Shown one piece after another: positions 1-9,781 of a DNA stretch of 64,000 nucleotides. Location of the stretch: the NCBI RefSeq assembly GCF_036711975.1, contig NC_091971.1:32495501-32559500 (forward strand). The letters are read 5' to 3'. How positions within the stretch are numbered: the stretch's first letter is position 1; the number at the start of each line of letters is the position of its first letter. The notes beneath the pieces are model-generated. The model was not told the DNA's origin and did no database searches. It saw only the letters and a list, made by a program, of their open reading frames with translations. Position numbers and translations under genes: made by a program. The stretch comes from Onthophagus taurus (Eukaryota; Arthropoda; Insecta; Coleoptera; Scarabaeidae).

Positions 1-1260
1 CGAAACGTGAAGGTGGGAAAAATAGAGAGAAAACTCTACGTTGTACCGAAAAGTGTCCGGAAAAGTATTGTGGTACAACACCATGATGGACAAGGACATT
101 TCGGAGTGGATAGAACGATGGCGAGCATTCGAAAGTATTATTGGTTTGGAGGCATGAGATCATACGTGAAACGTCATATTCGAGCTTGTGTTGAATGTTT
201 GTTATCAAAGATTCCAAGTGGGAAGAAACCGGGAGAACTACATCCAATACCTGTATCTCAGCGTCCGTTTGGACGCATTCACATTGATCACCTAGGACCA
301 TTAATTCGTAGCAAGAAGGGAAATGTACACATACTGGTGGTCGTGGACGCGTTGACTAAGTTTGTTAAGTTGTATGCGGTTCGTGATACAAAGACTGTTT
401 CGACAATTCGTGTATTGAAAAAGTTCATTGATCAATTCGGGATTCCAGATCAAATTATCTGTGACCGGGGAACAAGTTTTACATCGGACAATTTTCGGAA
501 ATTCATGACGGAGTGTGGTATTAAACAAACGCTAAATTCGTCTCAATGGCCAAGTGCGAACGGTCAAGTGGAACGAGTAAACCGAACATTAATTCCGTGT
601 TTAATGACTGAAAAAGAAGAAGAGGACCGATGGGATACGAATCTAATTCAAATAGAGCAGAATTTAAATCTTGCGGTAAACAAAACCACTGGTAAGACGC
701 CGTACGAAGTACTTTACGGGTATTTGCCAAAATTTGGATCCGCTAAATTAAAAACAGTAGCTAAAGACGCGCAGAACGAGTGGATACCATCTGAAACTGT
801 ACAACGTGAAGTGCGCGATGTGATCGAAAAAGAACAAATTCGATATAAAGAACGATATGACCGAAAAAGATATTCAGGTTTAAAATATAACGTTGGTGAC
901 ATAGTATTTATGAAGCGTGTCGCGAAGCCGGGAGATGGCGAACCGACAAAGCTACAAGATAAGTACCGAGGGCCGTTAGAAGTGATCGCCGTACTGCCAA
1001 GCGACACATATCGAGTGGCAACCTTGGACGTAGAAGACCAGCGAAAGTTTGCCACAACTGCCCATGTATCGCAATTAAAAATATACCAAAATCATGAGGA
1101 GTCGGATGATGAAACCGAGGAAGACTCACCCTCAGATGAGAGTGAGAAGGAGCAAGACGATCCGCCTTGTCGCAGTGCTTCAACGATAGAAATCGGAGAG
1201 GAATCTACAACTCGACGAATACGAAGAAAACCCACATATTTAAGTGATTATGAAGTATAA
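1..1260 (+). CDS. Ty3/Gypsy pol C-terminal part: integrase (5' end outside window)
   Basis: The frame is open from the window edge, so this is the end of a longer pol. An H2C2 zinc-binding module comes first (His near residues 25-31, Cys 61 and Cys 64, counting from the Met codon at base 7). The DDE integrase core follows: D94 in HIDHLGP, D153 in CDRGTSF and E189 in GQVERVNR, giving D-D and D-E spacing of 59 and 35. A basic C-terminal stretch and an acidic tail end at the stop. The integrase would insert element cDNA into nuclear DNA. No stop or frameshift is visible in this part. An LTR starts 38 bp downstream, as expected for an LTR element. The Ty3/Gypsy call rests on the integrase pattern; the clade cannot be set without RT. 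Confidence 0.9.
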   Translation, partial: RNVKVGKIERKLYVVPKSVRKSIVVQHHDGQGHFGVDRTMASIRKYYWFGGMRSYVKRHIRACVECLLSKIPSGKKPGELHPIPVSQRPFGRIHIDHLGPLIRSKKGNVHILVVVDALTKFVKLYAVRDTKTVSTIRVLKKFIDQFGIPDQIICDRGTSFTSDNFRKFMTECGIKQTLNSSQWPSANGQVERVNRTLIPCLMTEKEEEDRWDTNLIQIEQNLNLAVNKTTGKTPYEVLYGYLPKFGSAKLKTVAKDAQNEWIPSETVQREVRDVIEKEQIRYKERYDRKRYSGLKYNVGDIVFMKRVAKPGDGEPTKLQDKYRGPLEVIAVLPSDTYRVATLDVEDQRKFATTAHVSQLKIYQNHEESDDETEEDSPSDESEKEQDDPPCRSASTIEIGEESTTRRIRRKPTYLSDYEV

Positions 1261-1298
1261 CATCGCGCGGGTGCGCGATTAACATCAGGGTGGCCGAG

Positions 1299-1502
1299 TG
1301 TTAGCGTCCTTTATGTGTGGTGCGGCTTTTGTACGATAGATGGCGTGGGGAGGTTCTTGTGGTGTGTATATTTAAAAACTGGCACATATGTAGTCATAAG
1401 GTTTAGAGTAGAGCAGTTTAAAAAAACCGTTGGATTAAGTGTAACCGTTGGATAATAAAGAGTTGTTTAGCCATTCAGAGGAGTGTGTTTAAATAGTTAA
1501 CA
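1299..1502 (+). repeat. 3' LTR of the Gypsy element
   Basis: The segment starts TGTTA and ends TAACA, a matching terminal inverted repeat. It is preceded by a purine-rich tract (cagggtggccgag) and holds an AATAAA signal near 1454. The 5' LTR lies outside the window, so paired-LTR dating and the target duplication cannot be checked here. Length is about 204 bp. Confidence 0.7.
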
Positions 1503-1784
1503 TATATATTATTATTAAGCGCTAAAGTTCAAAATTTTGATTATAGTAGGCGAGTTCGGACAGTAATTACTACTAATTGCTATATGGTTTTGCACGAATA
1601 TGACAGAAAGTTGCTCTTGTACCATTATGCAGGATAAAGTTGGTTTTGTACCAATGAATAAAAACTTTGAAGAGTTGATTTAAATTTCTCAGTATCTTAT
1701 CCCTTACTTTGTTCACCAATAAACACTGATTTGTAGATAAAGTTTGTTTATTAAAAATACAAGAAACATATTAATTAATGAATA

Positions 1785-2038
1785 ATTAAATATGAACAAC
1801 AACTTTAGGAACTAAACAGTCGTAGACTGTGTCATCTTCTTCTACTAAACTTACTGGTTGTAAGGTTAGAACAGTTGGGTATCAATGAATGAAATCTTCG
1901 GTAGTATCGTCCCTGTTTTCCCCAACCAGGAGATTTAGAAGTTTTTTCATATTAGCAACCTTTTCTTTTGAAATTGGGTGAGATAGAGGAAGATTAGGGA
2001 TCATAAACTGGGCAGCGGACTTTCCATTGCAACGATGT
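1785..2038 (-). pseudogene. Exon-like minus-strand coding remnant, function unknown
   Basis: Read on the minus strand, this gives a protein-like stretch of about 80 codons containing IPNLPLSHPISKEK, KKLLNLLVGEN and an acidic end. It has one internal stop and a terminal stop near 1785. A minus-strand AATAAA follows within about 50 bp, so this may be the last exon of a gene whose 5' exons lie beyond the LINE at 2235-3476. The composition recalls tails of transposon-derived arthropod proteins, but I cannot name the family. Confidence 0.3.
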
Positions 2039-2234
2039 TTATATGGTATATGGAGCCTTATCTATCATTTTCAAAGAATCATTTTTTAATTTTATCGCTT
2101 TATGTATTTAAAGATATTGAGGAATTTTTAAGCGGGAAACTCGTTTCGAAAAATTCATGAATGAAATGATCAGTAAACTCACGTTACTATAGTAACTAAG
2201 TGGTATTCATAGATAACTTATATAGATGTGACAT

Positions 2235-3476
2235 GGAGGTTCTGCTTCTGGTGCGATAGGCACAACGCCAACTCTAGCAATGGAGGTTCTGCTTGGCCTA
2301 TCTCCTCTGCATTTGCATATAGAGAAAGTGGCTAGAACAACCATTTACAGATTTAAGCAATATGCTCAAAACTGTTCCGACATGTCCTACCAATGGGCTG
2401 CGGAAGACATTATAAGCACTGATACTGTGCTATCAATGCCGTCAGATTTGGCGGTATCACTATCAGTGATTAATGCTCGATACCAGATTGTACTGCCTGA
2501 GCGGCAGTCCTGGATCGAAAATGAAAATTCTCTGGTTCGGGCAGACATTTGCTTGTACACAGATGGATCAAAAACGCCTGAAGGGGTAGGAGCAGGAGTA
2601 TACTGCCAGACACCTCGAATTAAGCAAGCCTACAGCCTGGGTACGTACTGTACTGTATTCCAGGCGGAAGTATTTGCTATTGACATGGGTACTAAAATCC
2701 TTCTTGAAAGAGGGGTGAAGAACATGACAGTACGAATCTTCTCAGACAGTCAAGCCGCTCTCCAGGCGCTGCAAGCCGTGAAAACGGTGTCGGCTTTGGT
2801 TAATGATTGTAAGAGAACACTAAACACACTGAGTTGTGATAACAGAGTCTCTCTGATCTGGGTCCCGGGTCACTCTTGTGTTGCTGGCAATGAAGCGGCA
2901 GATAAGCTAGCACGAGATGGCAGCGCTGAAGTGTTTGTGGGACCGGAACCAGCAGTTGGTGTATCATTTGCGATGGCCAAATATAGGATTGGACTGTGGG
3001 CTGAAGAGAGACTTCGCCTACTGTGGACCAGTTCTCCTGGAATGAGACATACTAAGGTGTTTATCAACATCGCCACTGTCAAACCCGGGAATATTTTGGG
3101 ACTTGCCCGTAGTAGCATAAAAGTTCTAATGGGTGTTTTTACTGGGCACTGCCGATTAAAAGCACACCTCAACTTGTTGGGTTTAGCCGACGATGTTGAA
3201 TGCCGACTATGTGCGGAGGAAGCAGAGACGGTTGAGCATGTTTTATGCCACTGCCCTGCCGTTAACCGTATCAGATTCTCGATTGTTGGGTCGCAGTTTA
3301 TCTCCTCAAAAGATCTGAATGACCTTTCGCCGAGCAAGGTATTAATGTTCGTTAAGAGCATTGGACTGCACGGTGAAATTTGATAACGATATCTATCGGG
3401 GTACAATAGATCCTTAGGGTCGCGGTGCAAGGTTGGTTGGTCCGCCTACCCGATATGTATTCTATGTAATGTAATG
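2235..3476 (+). mobile_element. 5'-truncated LINE with RNase H (R1/I-like group), copy 1
   Basis: A 12-bp target duplication, tagatgtgacat, flanks the insertion at 2223-2234 and 3477-3488. The 3' end carries pentameric repeats (atgtaatgtaatgta) and no poly(A). The 5' junction has 13 bases of filler (2235-2247) that copy element sequence found 45 bp downstream; the element proper starts at about 2248. Copy 2 of the family lies at 26381-28650 on the other strand. Truncation, a perfect target duplication and filler are signatures of target-primed reverse transcription. Confidence 0.85.
2280..3383 (+). CDS. LINE ORF2 C-terminus: RNase H plus Cys/His motif
   Basis: This is the end of a LINE polyprotein; reverse transcriptase and endonuclease are lost to 5' truncation. 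An RNase H fold is clear, with catalytic acidic residues in LYTDGSK (about residue 93), QAEVFAI, FSDSQAAL and GNEAADKLA, so the active site looks complete. A C-terminal Cys/His motif follows (CRLCAEEAETVEHVLCHCP), as in R1/I-type elements. RNase H would degrade the RNA strand during reverse transcription. The 367-codon frame has no internal stop, but as a truncated copy it has no promoter of its own. The Met at 2280 is a convenient codon, not a known start. Confidence 0.85.
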   Translation: MEVLLGLSPLHLHIEKVARTTIYRFKQYAQNCSDMSYQWAAEDIISTDTVLSMPSDLAVSLSVINARYQIVLPERQSWIENENSLVRADICLYTDGSKTPEGVGAGVYCQTPRIKQAYSLGTYCTVFQAEVFAIDMGTKILLERGVKNMTVRIFSDSQAALQALQAVKTVSALVNDCKRTLNTLSCDNRVSLIWVPGHSCVAGNEAADKLARDGSAEVFVGPEPAVGVSFAMAKYRIGLWAEERLRLLWTSSPGMRHTKVFINIATVKPGNILGLARSSIKVLMGVFTGHCRLKAHLNLLGLADDVECRLCAEEAETVEHVLCHCPAVNRIRFSIVGSQFISSKDLNDLSPSKVLMFVKSIGLHGEI

Positions 3477-3488
3477 TAGATGTGACAT

Positions 3489-4004
3489 TTACGTAAAATT
3501 TTTGTACACGGTACCAGCGCTCCGAACGGCTCGGCCCAGTACTAATATTAAATAGCGGCTAACGTGATAAATCTAAAATTTAATATTTTCTAATTTTTTT
3601 TGTGTGGAATTAAATAAAGAAATAAAATCATTTGTGGATTTTAATAATCTTTTTATTAAAATTATTATCATAAACATAAAGTCTTATTTTAATATAAAAG
3701 AACAATAACTATAAACAATGTGTAATGATTAATGATACACTGTTAAAAATTTTACGAAGTAATTTAACTCTTCGGTATACTCTTCGATTTATAAAACACA
3801 TAATTTCTTACCTGAAGGCTCCAATGAGATTGCACTGGTGGATATTGAAGCAACCTAAAGTCCCATATCTGCATGTGGAGTAGTGGGCGTGTTATTCGAA
3901 GCACTTGAAGTACTGACTTCTAAGTACTGATATCCTACATGTGAAAAAAAATGCCTCAGTCCTAACAACATTTTGATAATTTTATACACATACTGGCAAA
4001 TTTA
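3489..4004. other. Mostly noncoding; possible small minus-strand exon
   Basis: AT-rich sequence without a convincing long ORF. On the minus strand, 3813-3930 looks exon-like: it is preceded by a pyrimidine-rich acag/tag and ends at a good donor (cttcag|gtaagaa), and could be a later exon of the THAP gene at 4005-4241. The exon has an internal stop in its best frame. A minus-strand AATAAA-like signal lies near 3650. Confidence 0.3.
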
Positions 4005-4241
4005 ATGATGTACTACTCCTTTCAACAATTTGTTGTTACGTCCAACATCCTCTCGTCGAAAAGGCTTATCACAAACTCGAAAATTATTATAAACCCTCAA
4101 GTGTTCACACTGAAGCAGGTTTTCTCACACACAACATAAAACCCATCTTTGATATATTTCTGGATACATTTGTGGGTTTGGAAATCGGTAGAAACTTCCA
4201 TACCTTTGTACGCATCCACTAATGGCGCAACTTTTTGACAT
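4005..4241 (-). pseudogene. THAP-domain exon, degraded
   Basis: From an ATG at 4241 the minus strand reads a THAP zinc-finger pattern: CAISGC at the N-terminus, YRFPNP, RWVLCC, and later RVCDKPF followed by RREDVGRNNKLLKG. THAP domains bind DNA through a C2CH zinc site. Two defects are visible: an in-frame stop after the RW segment, and the final zinc ligand His (normally CxxHF) replaced by Pro. THAP domains in insect repeats often belong to P-like transposases; no transposase part is seen here. Confidence 0.65.
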
Positions 4242-4739
4242 TTTCTGCTACAAGAAAATAAGATGCATATATATTTATTTTACAAATACCTAATCCAGTT
4301 CCATAATCAATGTTTATGAGCATTAGTGAAACTGGAGATCATAATATAATAATATGAAATAAATAAAAAAAAGTATATCAAATGTACTTACCACGAATAA
4401 AATTTCGTAAATTTCTTTAAAATTTACTATCAAACACAAAGCCGCATCAAAACACTAACCAACTTGACAAACAACTTAGAAAACAGTAGAAAAACAAATT
4501 GACGAAACGACTACTTAAATCCTAAAATATTTATTAATTTAAACTGCCAAGATAAAGTAGATATCTACATAATATAACGCAATATAGCGCCATCTATCCC
4601 ATCGGCCCGATACTAAAAATGACGTCAGTTTGTACGAACACGACGTTAATAAGTGCCAGGGGTATGGTGGTATTTAACGTTTTCCTCGCCTACTATAATT
4701 GAAATTTTGAATATTAATCTTTAATATTTTAGAATTAAA
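4242..4739. other. Noncoding stretch
   Basis: AT-rich sequence upstream of the THAP exon. It contains the right-hand copy of the inverted 27-bp segment (4684-4711). No coding signal was seen on either strand. Confidence 0.4.
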
Positions 4740-5176
4740 AAATAACGCTTATTTTCCCCAAATACACCATGCGTGCAATACATCATTGGAAAGCTAAAAA
4801 TATGCTCTTTTCAGTAACACCATAATCTACTATAGTTTGTATTTAAAAAAATACAACTTTGTGTTGTATCTCAAAAATCATCAAATATTTTTAAAATTTT
4901 TCAACGGCAGTATATTATACTTAAAAAAGTGTCTTAAGAACGTATCGGCCCCATTTCTCTAATTTCAAAAATAAACAAAATATGAGCATTTTTTAAAATC
5001 ACGAAAATTTGACTTTTTGGCTATAACTTAAAAACAAAAGAAGATAGAGGTTTGGTGTTTGCAGAATTGGGTTAGTATCGAAAAAAGAGACCGGGACATG
5101 GCACCTACTTTTTTCGTATCTCTTATAGTTTCTGAGATAGCCTATAATAACACCCAAATTTGCCCACCCTGTACAA
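4740..5176. repeat. MITE-like noncoding repeat ending ..cccaccctgta
   Basis: Noncoding sequence with the style of mariner-type MITEs, including a frame-like decoy at 5059-5176. It ends in cccaccctgta at 5176, the same end type (CACCCTG|TA) as the mariner-like element at 50317-52593. The matching left end was not located, so the left limit is approximate. It abuts the first recognisable codons of the DUF7869 remnant and probably truncated that gene. Confidence 0.45.
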
Positions 5177-5940
5177 ATGGCAAAGGGCACATGTTTCTCT
5201 GGACGGAAGATATAGCAAAAAGAGGAAGTGATGAAGTTGCTTCAATCCTCCTAAAATTTCTTATGACGAAGACCGAAATTGACCACCTAATTATATTTAC
5301 AGATAATTGCCCAGGGCAAAATAAAAATTGGCTAATGATGAGTTTATGGTTACAACTGGTAAAGGAGAATAAATTTAAAACAATAGCGCACCATTTTCTC
5401 GTAAGTGGTCATACTCATCTTCCTTCTGATAGGGACTTCGCACTTATAGAAAAGCGACACCGAAGGTATGCACCACAAGTTTTTTGTCCAAATGAATAAT
5501 AGTACGATATTATACGGCGATCAAACAAAAAAACACCTTTTGCAGCCACAGTTATGACGCAGGAAGATTTTTTAAACTTTACACCTACTCGTACAAACAT
5601 AAGAAAGAGTTCGCGCACCAATACCGGCCATAACTTAGACTTTGCTAATGCGTTTTCATTTCGATTTAGTAATAAAAATACTAAAGTTTTTTACGTCAAA
5701 CATTCCGTTCATGGTGAGTTATGTACGACCAGGTGTCTATCTCAAAACGAGGAAGTTAGATAGAAAGTATCTTGAACCAATTAAAATTTAAAAAAAAAAT
5801 ATGACAATGTAAAGACATTGCTACCTTACATACCGGCTGTGAATCATGGTTTTTTCCAAAATTTACAGCCGAAAATAAGTGAAAGTGCTGAAGAAACAGA
5901 GGAACCTGAAATTATTAATGAAGCAGAGCCATTTTCTTAG
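5177..5940 (+). pseudogene. DUF7869-type transposon-associated protein, C-terminal part, broken
   Basis: Starting just after the MITE end, the protein shows an RNase H-like pattern: IIFTDNCPGQNKN, then HHFLVSGHTHLPSDRDFALIEK, matching the DUF7869 proteins common in arthropod repeats. A frameshift lies near 5495; the reading continues as RRSNKKTPFAA and MTQEDFLNF (5554 on). In-frame stops occur near 5761-5785, then a C-terminal piece LLPYIPAVNHGFFQNL reaches a stop at 5940. The N-terminal half is missing. The family is probably a transposase or transposase relative, but the element type is not known to me. It ends 52 bp before the Penelope-like palindrome. Confidence 0.65.
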
Positions 5941-6053
5941 TTTAAACATTATTTCTTTATATTTATTTTCTTTTTTGAGTTATTGACTTATTTAAACTAG
6001 GATTTATGTAAAAGTAAAAACTTTTTTGAGAAATATTAAAATGTTTTAATTCT

Positions 6054-6104
6054 ATTTAAGTAGACATGTTTCGAAAACTAATGTTTCATCTTCAGTACCT
6101 AAAT
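6054..6104 (-). ncRNA. Hammerhead-ribozyme-like motif (left arm)
   Basis: The minus strand reads stem I (atttaggta), core CTGAAGA fitting CUGANGA, a stem II hairpin, core GAAA, a short stem III around CATG, cleavage triplet GTC, then tacttaaat, which re-pairs with stem I over 9 bp with one G-U. Hammerheads near PLE termini are known. Stem II closes poorly (T opposite C next to the core), so activity is uncertain. Confidence 0.6.
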
Positions 6105-6437
6105 TTATGAAAAAGAAGAAACAAATTAAACAAAGGTTAACCGGAACGTATTAATAACGGTAAAATGAAAATCGGAATTTGAAAAGGTGAACTTACATAG
6201 AAAAATTATACAATATAATGGAATTAGTTAATAGGTGGGGTTCAGGAGTAGATCTAATTTCTTATAACTAAATTTACAATTAAATTTAAATTAGATTAAC
6301 AAAATCACAGATTAAAAACTTCAACAAAAAAGGATAAAATCTTGGAAGGTATCGTAGGATAAGGGTGTGGCGTAAAAAACGTTATTATAATATAGCACGT
6401 ACGGAATACAAAAAGAAAAATAAAAATTTTTGATTAA

Positions 6438-6971
6438 TTAGTTAAATTTGTGGTATAAGCGAGAATATTTGTTTTCTATTATTTCATTTAATAAATTATC
6501 TGTGTTATTTTTAGATTGTTTGTATATTTCGTATTCTTCCAGTAAGTCCAGCTTCAAAGATTTAGGTTGGTTATGAATAAGTTCCATATTATTAAGACTT
6601 ATTTTATGTTTAGTTTCTGTAATATGTTTGAATATAGCGGAATTTTTATCTTTATTATGTTCTTTAAAACGTGTTAATAAGTTTCTCCCTGTTTGACCTA
6701 TATAAATTTTATTACATTCACTACAGGAAATTTTGTAAACTCCGTTAAGTAAGTGAAAGTGGAATTTATGTTTATTATTAACGAGCATATTGGAGATTTT
6801 AGTGTTGTTTTTAGTGGCTATGTGTATGTTATGTGTTTTAGTTATGTGGTGTAGTTGATTGATTGTGGGGTTGTAATGTGAAATAGAAATATATTTAGGT
6901 GGGAGTTTATAATGAGGATAAATGAATGAGATAACTTTATTGTTATGAACTTTGTAAAAGATGTTTTGCAT
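6438..6971 (-). CDS. PLE GIY-YIG endonuclease domain (left arm)
   Basis: This 177-codon frame carries the GIY-YIG signature as GVYKISC and IYIGQTGRNL, followed by RFKEH and an Ile/Asn-rich C-terminus. A Cys pair (SCSECN) lies between the two motif halves, as is common in PLE endonucleases. The enzyme would nick target DNA to prime reverse transcription. It is not an independent gene: coding runs on upstream through NNGYNIKD, which joined the RT thumb before the solo LTR at 7002-7384 was inserted, so the Met at 6971 is internal. The right-arm copy differs by a 2-codon deletion. Confidence 0.88.
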   Translation of the reverse strand: MQNIFYKVHNNKVISFIYPHYKLPPKYISISHYNPTINQLHHITKTHNIHIATKNNTKISNMLVNNKHKFHFHLLNGVYKISCSECNKIYIGQTGRNLLTRFKEHNKDKNSAIFKHITETKHKISLNNMELIHNQPKSLKLDLLEEYEIYKQSKNNTDNLLNEIIENKYSRLYHKFN

Positions 6972-7001
6972 GTCTTTAATGTTATAACCGTTGTTTAAGC
7001 C

Positions 7002-7384
7002 TGTTTTAGATTAATCTATTCACGATAGTTTTTGAAAAAAAAATTGATCTACTAAATATGTGATCTCGACAATGTTGATGAAAATTATACTTGCTTTTTT
7101 TTACTGTCTTGAATATGCACTTAGAACTCCAATGAGACCAAATTTATGAACGAAAATTGTTGAAAAAGAAAAGGCACCAAACATCATTGAAAACTCACTT
7201 TATTCTGTCTCGTAACAGCAATTTTTAAGAAAACGAAAACTGGTTTTTTTACTTGCGGGCGGAACGAACGTACACAAAAATTTCGGCACGAAAATAAAAC
7301 GAAAATATACAATCTAATGGAATTAAATAAAATAAGAAAAATAAAAATAAAAAGAATGCAATTTTATCTAATGAAATTTAAACA
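7002..7384 (-). repeat. Solo LTR inside PLE left arm
   Basis: A 383-bp insert on the minus strand starts TGTTTAAATT and ends CTAAAACA, and is flanked by the 5-bp duplication GGCTT (plus strand AAGCC at 6997-7001 and 7385-7389). It contains an AATAAA signal. Removing the insert and one GGCTT restores a continuous frame from RT thumb (AAFRFLF, IIKIG) to NNGYNIKD. TG...CA ends and a 5-bp duplication indicate a solo LTR. Confidence 0.8.
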
Positions 7385-7389
7385 AAGCC

Positions 7390-8714
7390 TATTTTTATAA
7401 TATTGTAAATTTCTGAATTGAAATTTTCTGTGTTGAGGGGTGTGTTGATGGCTCTGTGGAATAAGAACCTAAACGCGGCTTCTTTATATTTGAAACTAGT
7501 GAAAGAATTTTTGGGGATAATTGTGTCTGTAGTAGTTGGTTTACGGAAAATGTTGAAATTAAGGGAAGAGTGTTTTTGGAAATTGTTAAATCAAGAAAAT
7601 TTATGCTATTGTTAACTTCTTTCTCAATTGTGAAATCAAGGTTGCTGATATTGTTTATTAAATTGAATAGGGCTATTAAATTAGCATCTGAACCATCATA
7701 TAGAATGAGGATATCATCTACATATCTACAATAGAATTTAATATATTTAGTGGCAAAATGATTATTTAAAGAAAATAGTTGAGATTCTAGGTTGGACACA
7801 TAAAAATCTGCAAGAAGGCCAGATAGGGGGGAACCCATGGGTAATCCATCAGCCATTTCATAAAAATGGTCATTAAAAATGAAAAAATTTTGATTGGTTA
7901 TGTTTTTAAGTATGTTGATCAAATTATTTATATCATTATTAGTAATGTTGATGGGAAGATTATTGTTGTTTTCAATTTTTTTGGAATTGGGAAAATTTTT
8001 TATGATTTTTAATGTTTCTTTGATTGGGACATTGGTATATAGATTTTTTATATCTAGGGAGATGAGTTTTGTATTTTTGTTTATTCTTATTTTATCAAGT
8101 TTTGAAATTAGTTCTGAAGAATTCTTTATAGAATATGTGGATTTGAAATTGAAAGATTTAGTTAGAATACTATGTAGGGCTTTAGATATAAGGTGACAAG
8201 GAGAGTTGATATCGCTGACTATGGGTCTGATGGGTTCACCTGTTTTGTGTAGTTTTATTAGACTGTGTAAAGTGGGATGTAGAGGATTCATGGGTATGTA
8301 TTTTTTATTTGAAGGAAAAAATTTGTTTAGGGTATTTGATGATTTTTTCAAAATATCCTTAAGTTTATTGGTAAAAGAAGGAAGAGGGTCTTTGTGGAGT
8401 AAGGTAATGTTATTGTCGTTAAAGAAAGATAAGGTTTTTGAAATATATTCTGATTTATTAATTAAAACTAGGCCTGCATTTTTATCTGCTGGTGTACATA
8501 TTATATCGTGTTTGAGAAGGTTGTTTTTCAAAGAGATAATGGTATTTTGATATTTAGAATTGGAACTGTTATATGTGGAAAAATTCTTTCTTTTGGATTT
8601 AAATTTATGTAAATTGTGTAGGAGATCGGCTTTAAGTTTAGGGAAAATGGGATTAAAAAGTAATTGGCTTTCAATATCGATGGCTAAAGAAGTGGAATTG
8701 AAATTGTGAGTGTT
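7390..8714 (-). CDS. Penelope-like reverse transcriptase
   Basis: The PLE RT pattern is clear: TPADKNAGLVLI, SLIKLHKTGEPIRPIVS, SLDIKNLYTNVP (first Asp), GLPMGSPLSGLLADFY and CRYVDDILIL (catalytic YVDD), then NFLDLTIS. The thumb follows in another frame (RKPTTTD, SFTSFKYKEAAFR, NTPLNTENF), so a one-base frameshift lies near 7548. The protein would reverse-transcribe its own mRNA at an endonuclease nick. The N-terminus is cut at the arm junction (8714). Codons to the right of it, up to 8807, are the thumb read antisense in the other arm and are not part of the protein. Confidence 0.9.
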
Positions 8715-8840
8715 AAATTCTTTCACTAGTTTCAAATATAAAGAAGCCGCGTTTAGGTTCTTATTCCACAGAGCCATCAACACACCCCTCAACACAGAAA
8801 ATTTCAATTCAGAAATTTACAATATTATAAAAATAGGCTT

Positions 8841-9223
8841 TGTTTAAATTTCATTAGATAAAATTGCATTCTTTTTATTTTTATTTTTCTTATTTTATTT
8901 AATTCCATTAGATTGTATATTTTCGTTTTATTTTCGTGCCGAAATTTTTGTGTACGTTCGTTCCGCCCGCAAGTAAAAAAACCAGTTTTCGTTTTCTTAA
9001 AAATTGCTGTTACGAGACAGAATAAAGTGAGTTTTCAATGATGTTTGGTGCCTTTTCTTTTTCAACAATTTTCGTTCATAAATTTGGTCTCATTGGAGTT
9101 CTAAGTGCATATTCAAGACAGTAAAAAAAAGCAAGTATAATTTTCATCAACATTGTCGAGATCACATATTTAGTAGATCAATTTTTTTTTCAAAAACTAT
9201 CGTGAATAGATTAATCTAAAACA
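8841..9223 (+). repeat. Solo LTR inside PLE right arm
   Basis: The same 383-bp solo LTR as at 7002-7384, with the same flanking GGCTT (8836-8840 and 9224-9228). An identical insertion point in both arms means the insertion came before the arm duplication, or was spread by gene conversion. Confidence 0.8.
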
Positions 9224-9253
9224 GGCTTAAACAACGGTTATAACATTAAAGAC

Positions 9254-9781
9254 ATGCAAAACATCTTTTACAAAGTTCATAACAATAAAGTTATCTCATT
9301 CATTTATCCTCATTATAAACTCCCACCTAAATATATTTCTATTTCACATTACAACCCCACAATCAATCAACTACACCACATAACACATAACATACACATA
9401 GCCACTAAAAACAACACTAAAATCTCCAATATGCTCGTTAATAATAAACATAAATTCCACTTTCACTTACTTAACGGAGTTTACAAAATTTCCTGTAGTG
9501 AATGTAATAAAATTTATATAGGTCAAACAGGGAGAAACTTATTAACACGTTTTAAAGAACATAATAAAGATAAAAATTCCGCTATATTCAAACATATTAC
9601 AGAAACTAAACATAAAATAAGTCTTAATAATATGGAACTTATTCATAACCAACCTAAATCTTTGAAGCTGGACTTACTGGAAGAATACGAAATATACAAA
9701 CAATCTAAAAATAACACAGATAATTTATTAAATGAAATAATAGAAAACAAATATTCTCGCTTATACCACAAATTTAACTAA
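9254..9781 (+). CDS. PLE GIY-YIG endonuclease domain (right arm)
   Basis: This 175-codon frame matches the left-arm copy except for loss of Lys-Thr after LHHIT. The GIY-YIG halves GVYKISC and IYIGQTGRNL are intact. It lies in a 3' fragment with no RT 5' to it on this strand, only the thumb at 8715-8838, so it cannot be part of a complete PLE protein. Confidence 0.88.
   Translation: MQNIFYKVHNNKVISFIYPHYKLPPKYISISHYNPTINQLHHITHNIHIATKNNTKISNMLVNNKHKFHFHLLNGVYKISCSECNKIYIGQTGRNLLTRFKEHNKDKNSAIFKHITETKHKISLNNMELIHNQPKSLKLDLLEEYEIYKQSKNNTDNLLNEIIENKYSRLYHKFN

Larger units (their letters stand above)
1528..4711. mobile_element. Candidate THAP-bearing DNA element, split by a LINE
   Basis: A segment of about 27 bp at 1528-1555 (ending gattatagtaggcgag) recurs inverted at 4684-4711 (starting ctcgcctactataat) with two mismatches. 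Between them, on the minus strand, lie a THAP-domain exon and further exon-like pieces, all interrupted by the LINE at 2235-3476. This would fit one DNA transposon with short terminal inverted repeats and a minus-strand gene. No flanking target duplication was found and the repeats do not clearly define ends, so this is a hypothesis. Confidence 0.3.
5993..7510 (-). repeat. Left arm of PLE palindrome (1518 bp)
   Basis: This arm is the reverse complement of 8715-10226. The only length difference seen is 6 bp, giving two extra codons (Lys-Thr) in the left GIY-YIG gene. It contains, from outside in, a hammerhead-like motif, a GIY-YIG gene, a solo LTR and the RT thumb. Confidence 0.9.

Noticed and set aside
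5059-5176. N-terminal codons of the frame 5059-5499
   Set aside because: They lie in the MITE-like repeat; protein similarity starts only after the MITE end at 5176.
7418-7615. Plus-strand frame of 65 codons, and the N-terminal 31 codons of the minus frame ending at 8807
   Set aside because: Both are the PLE thumb read antisense in one arm of the palindrome; the identity between them is due to the inverted repeat, not to a protein.
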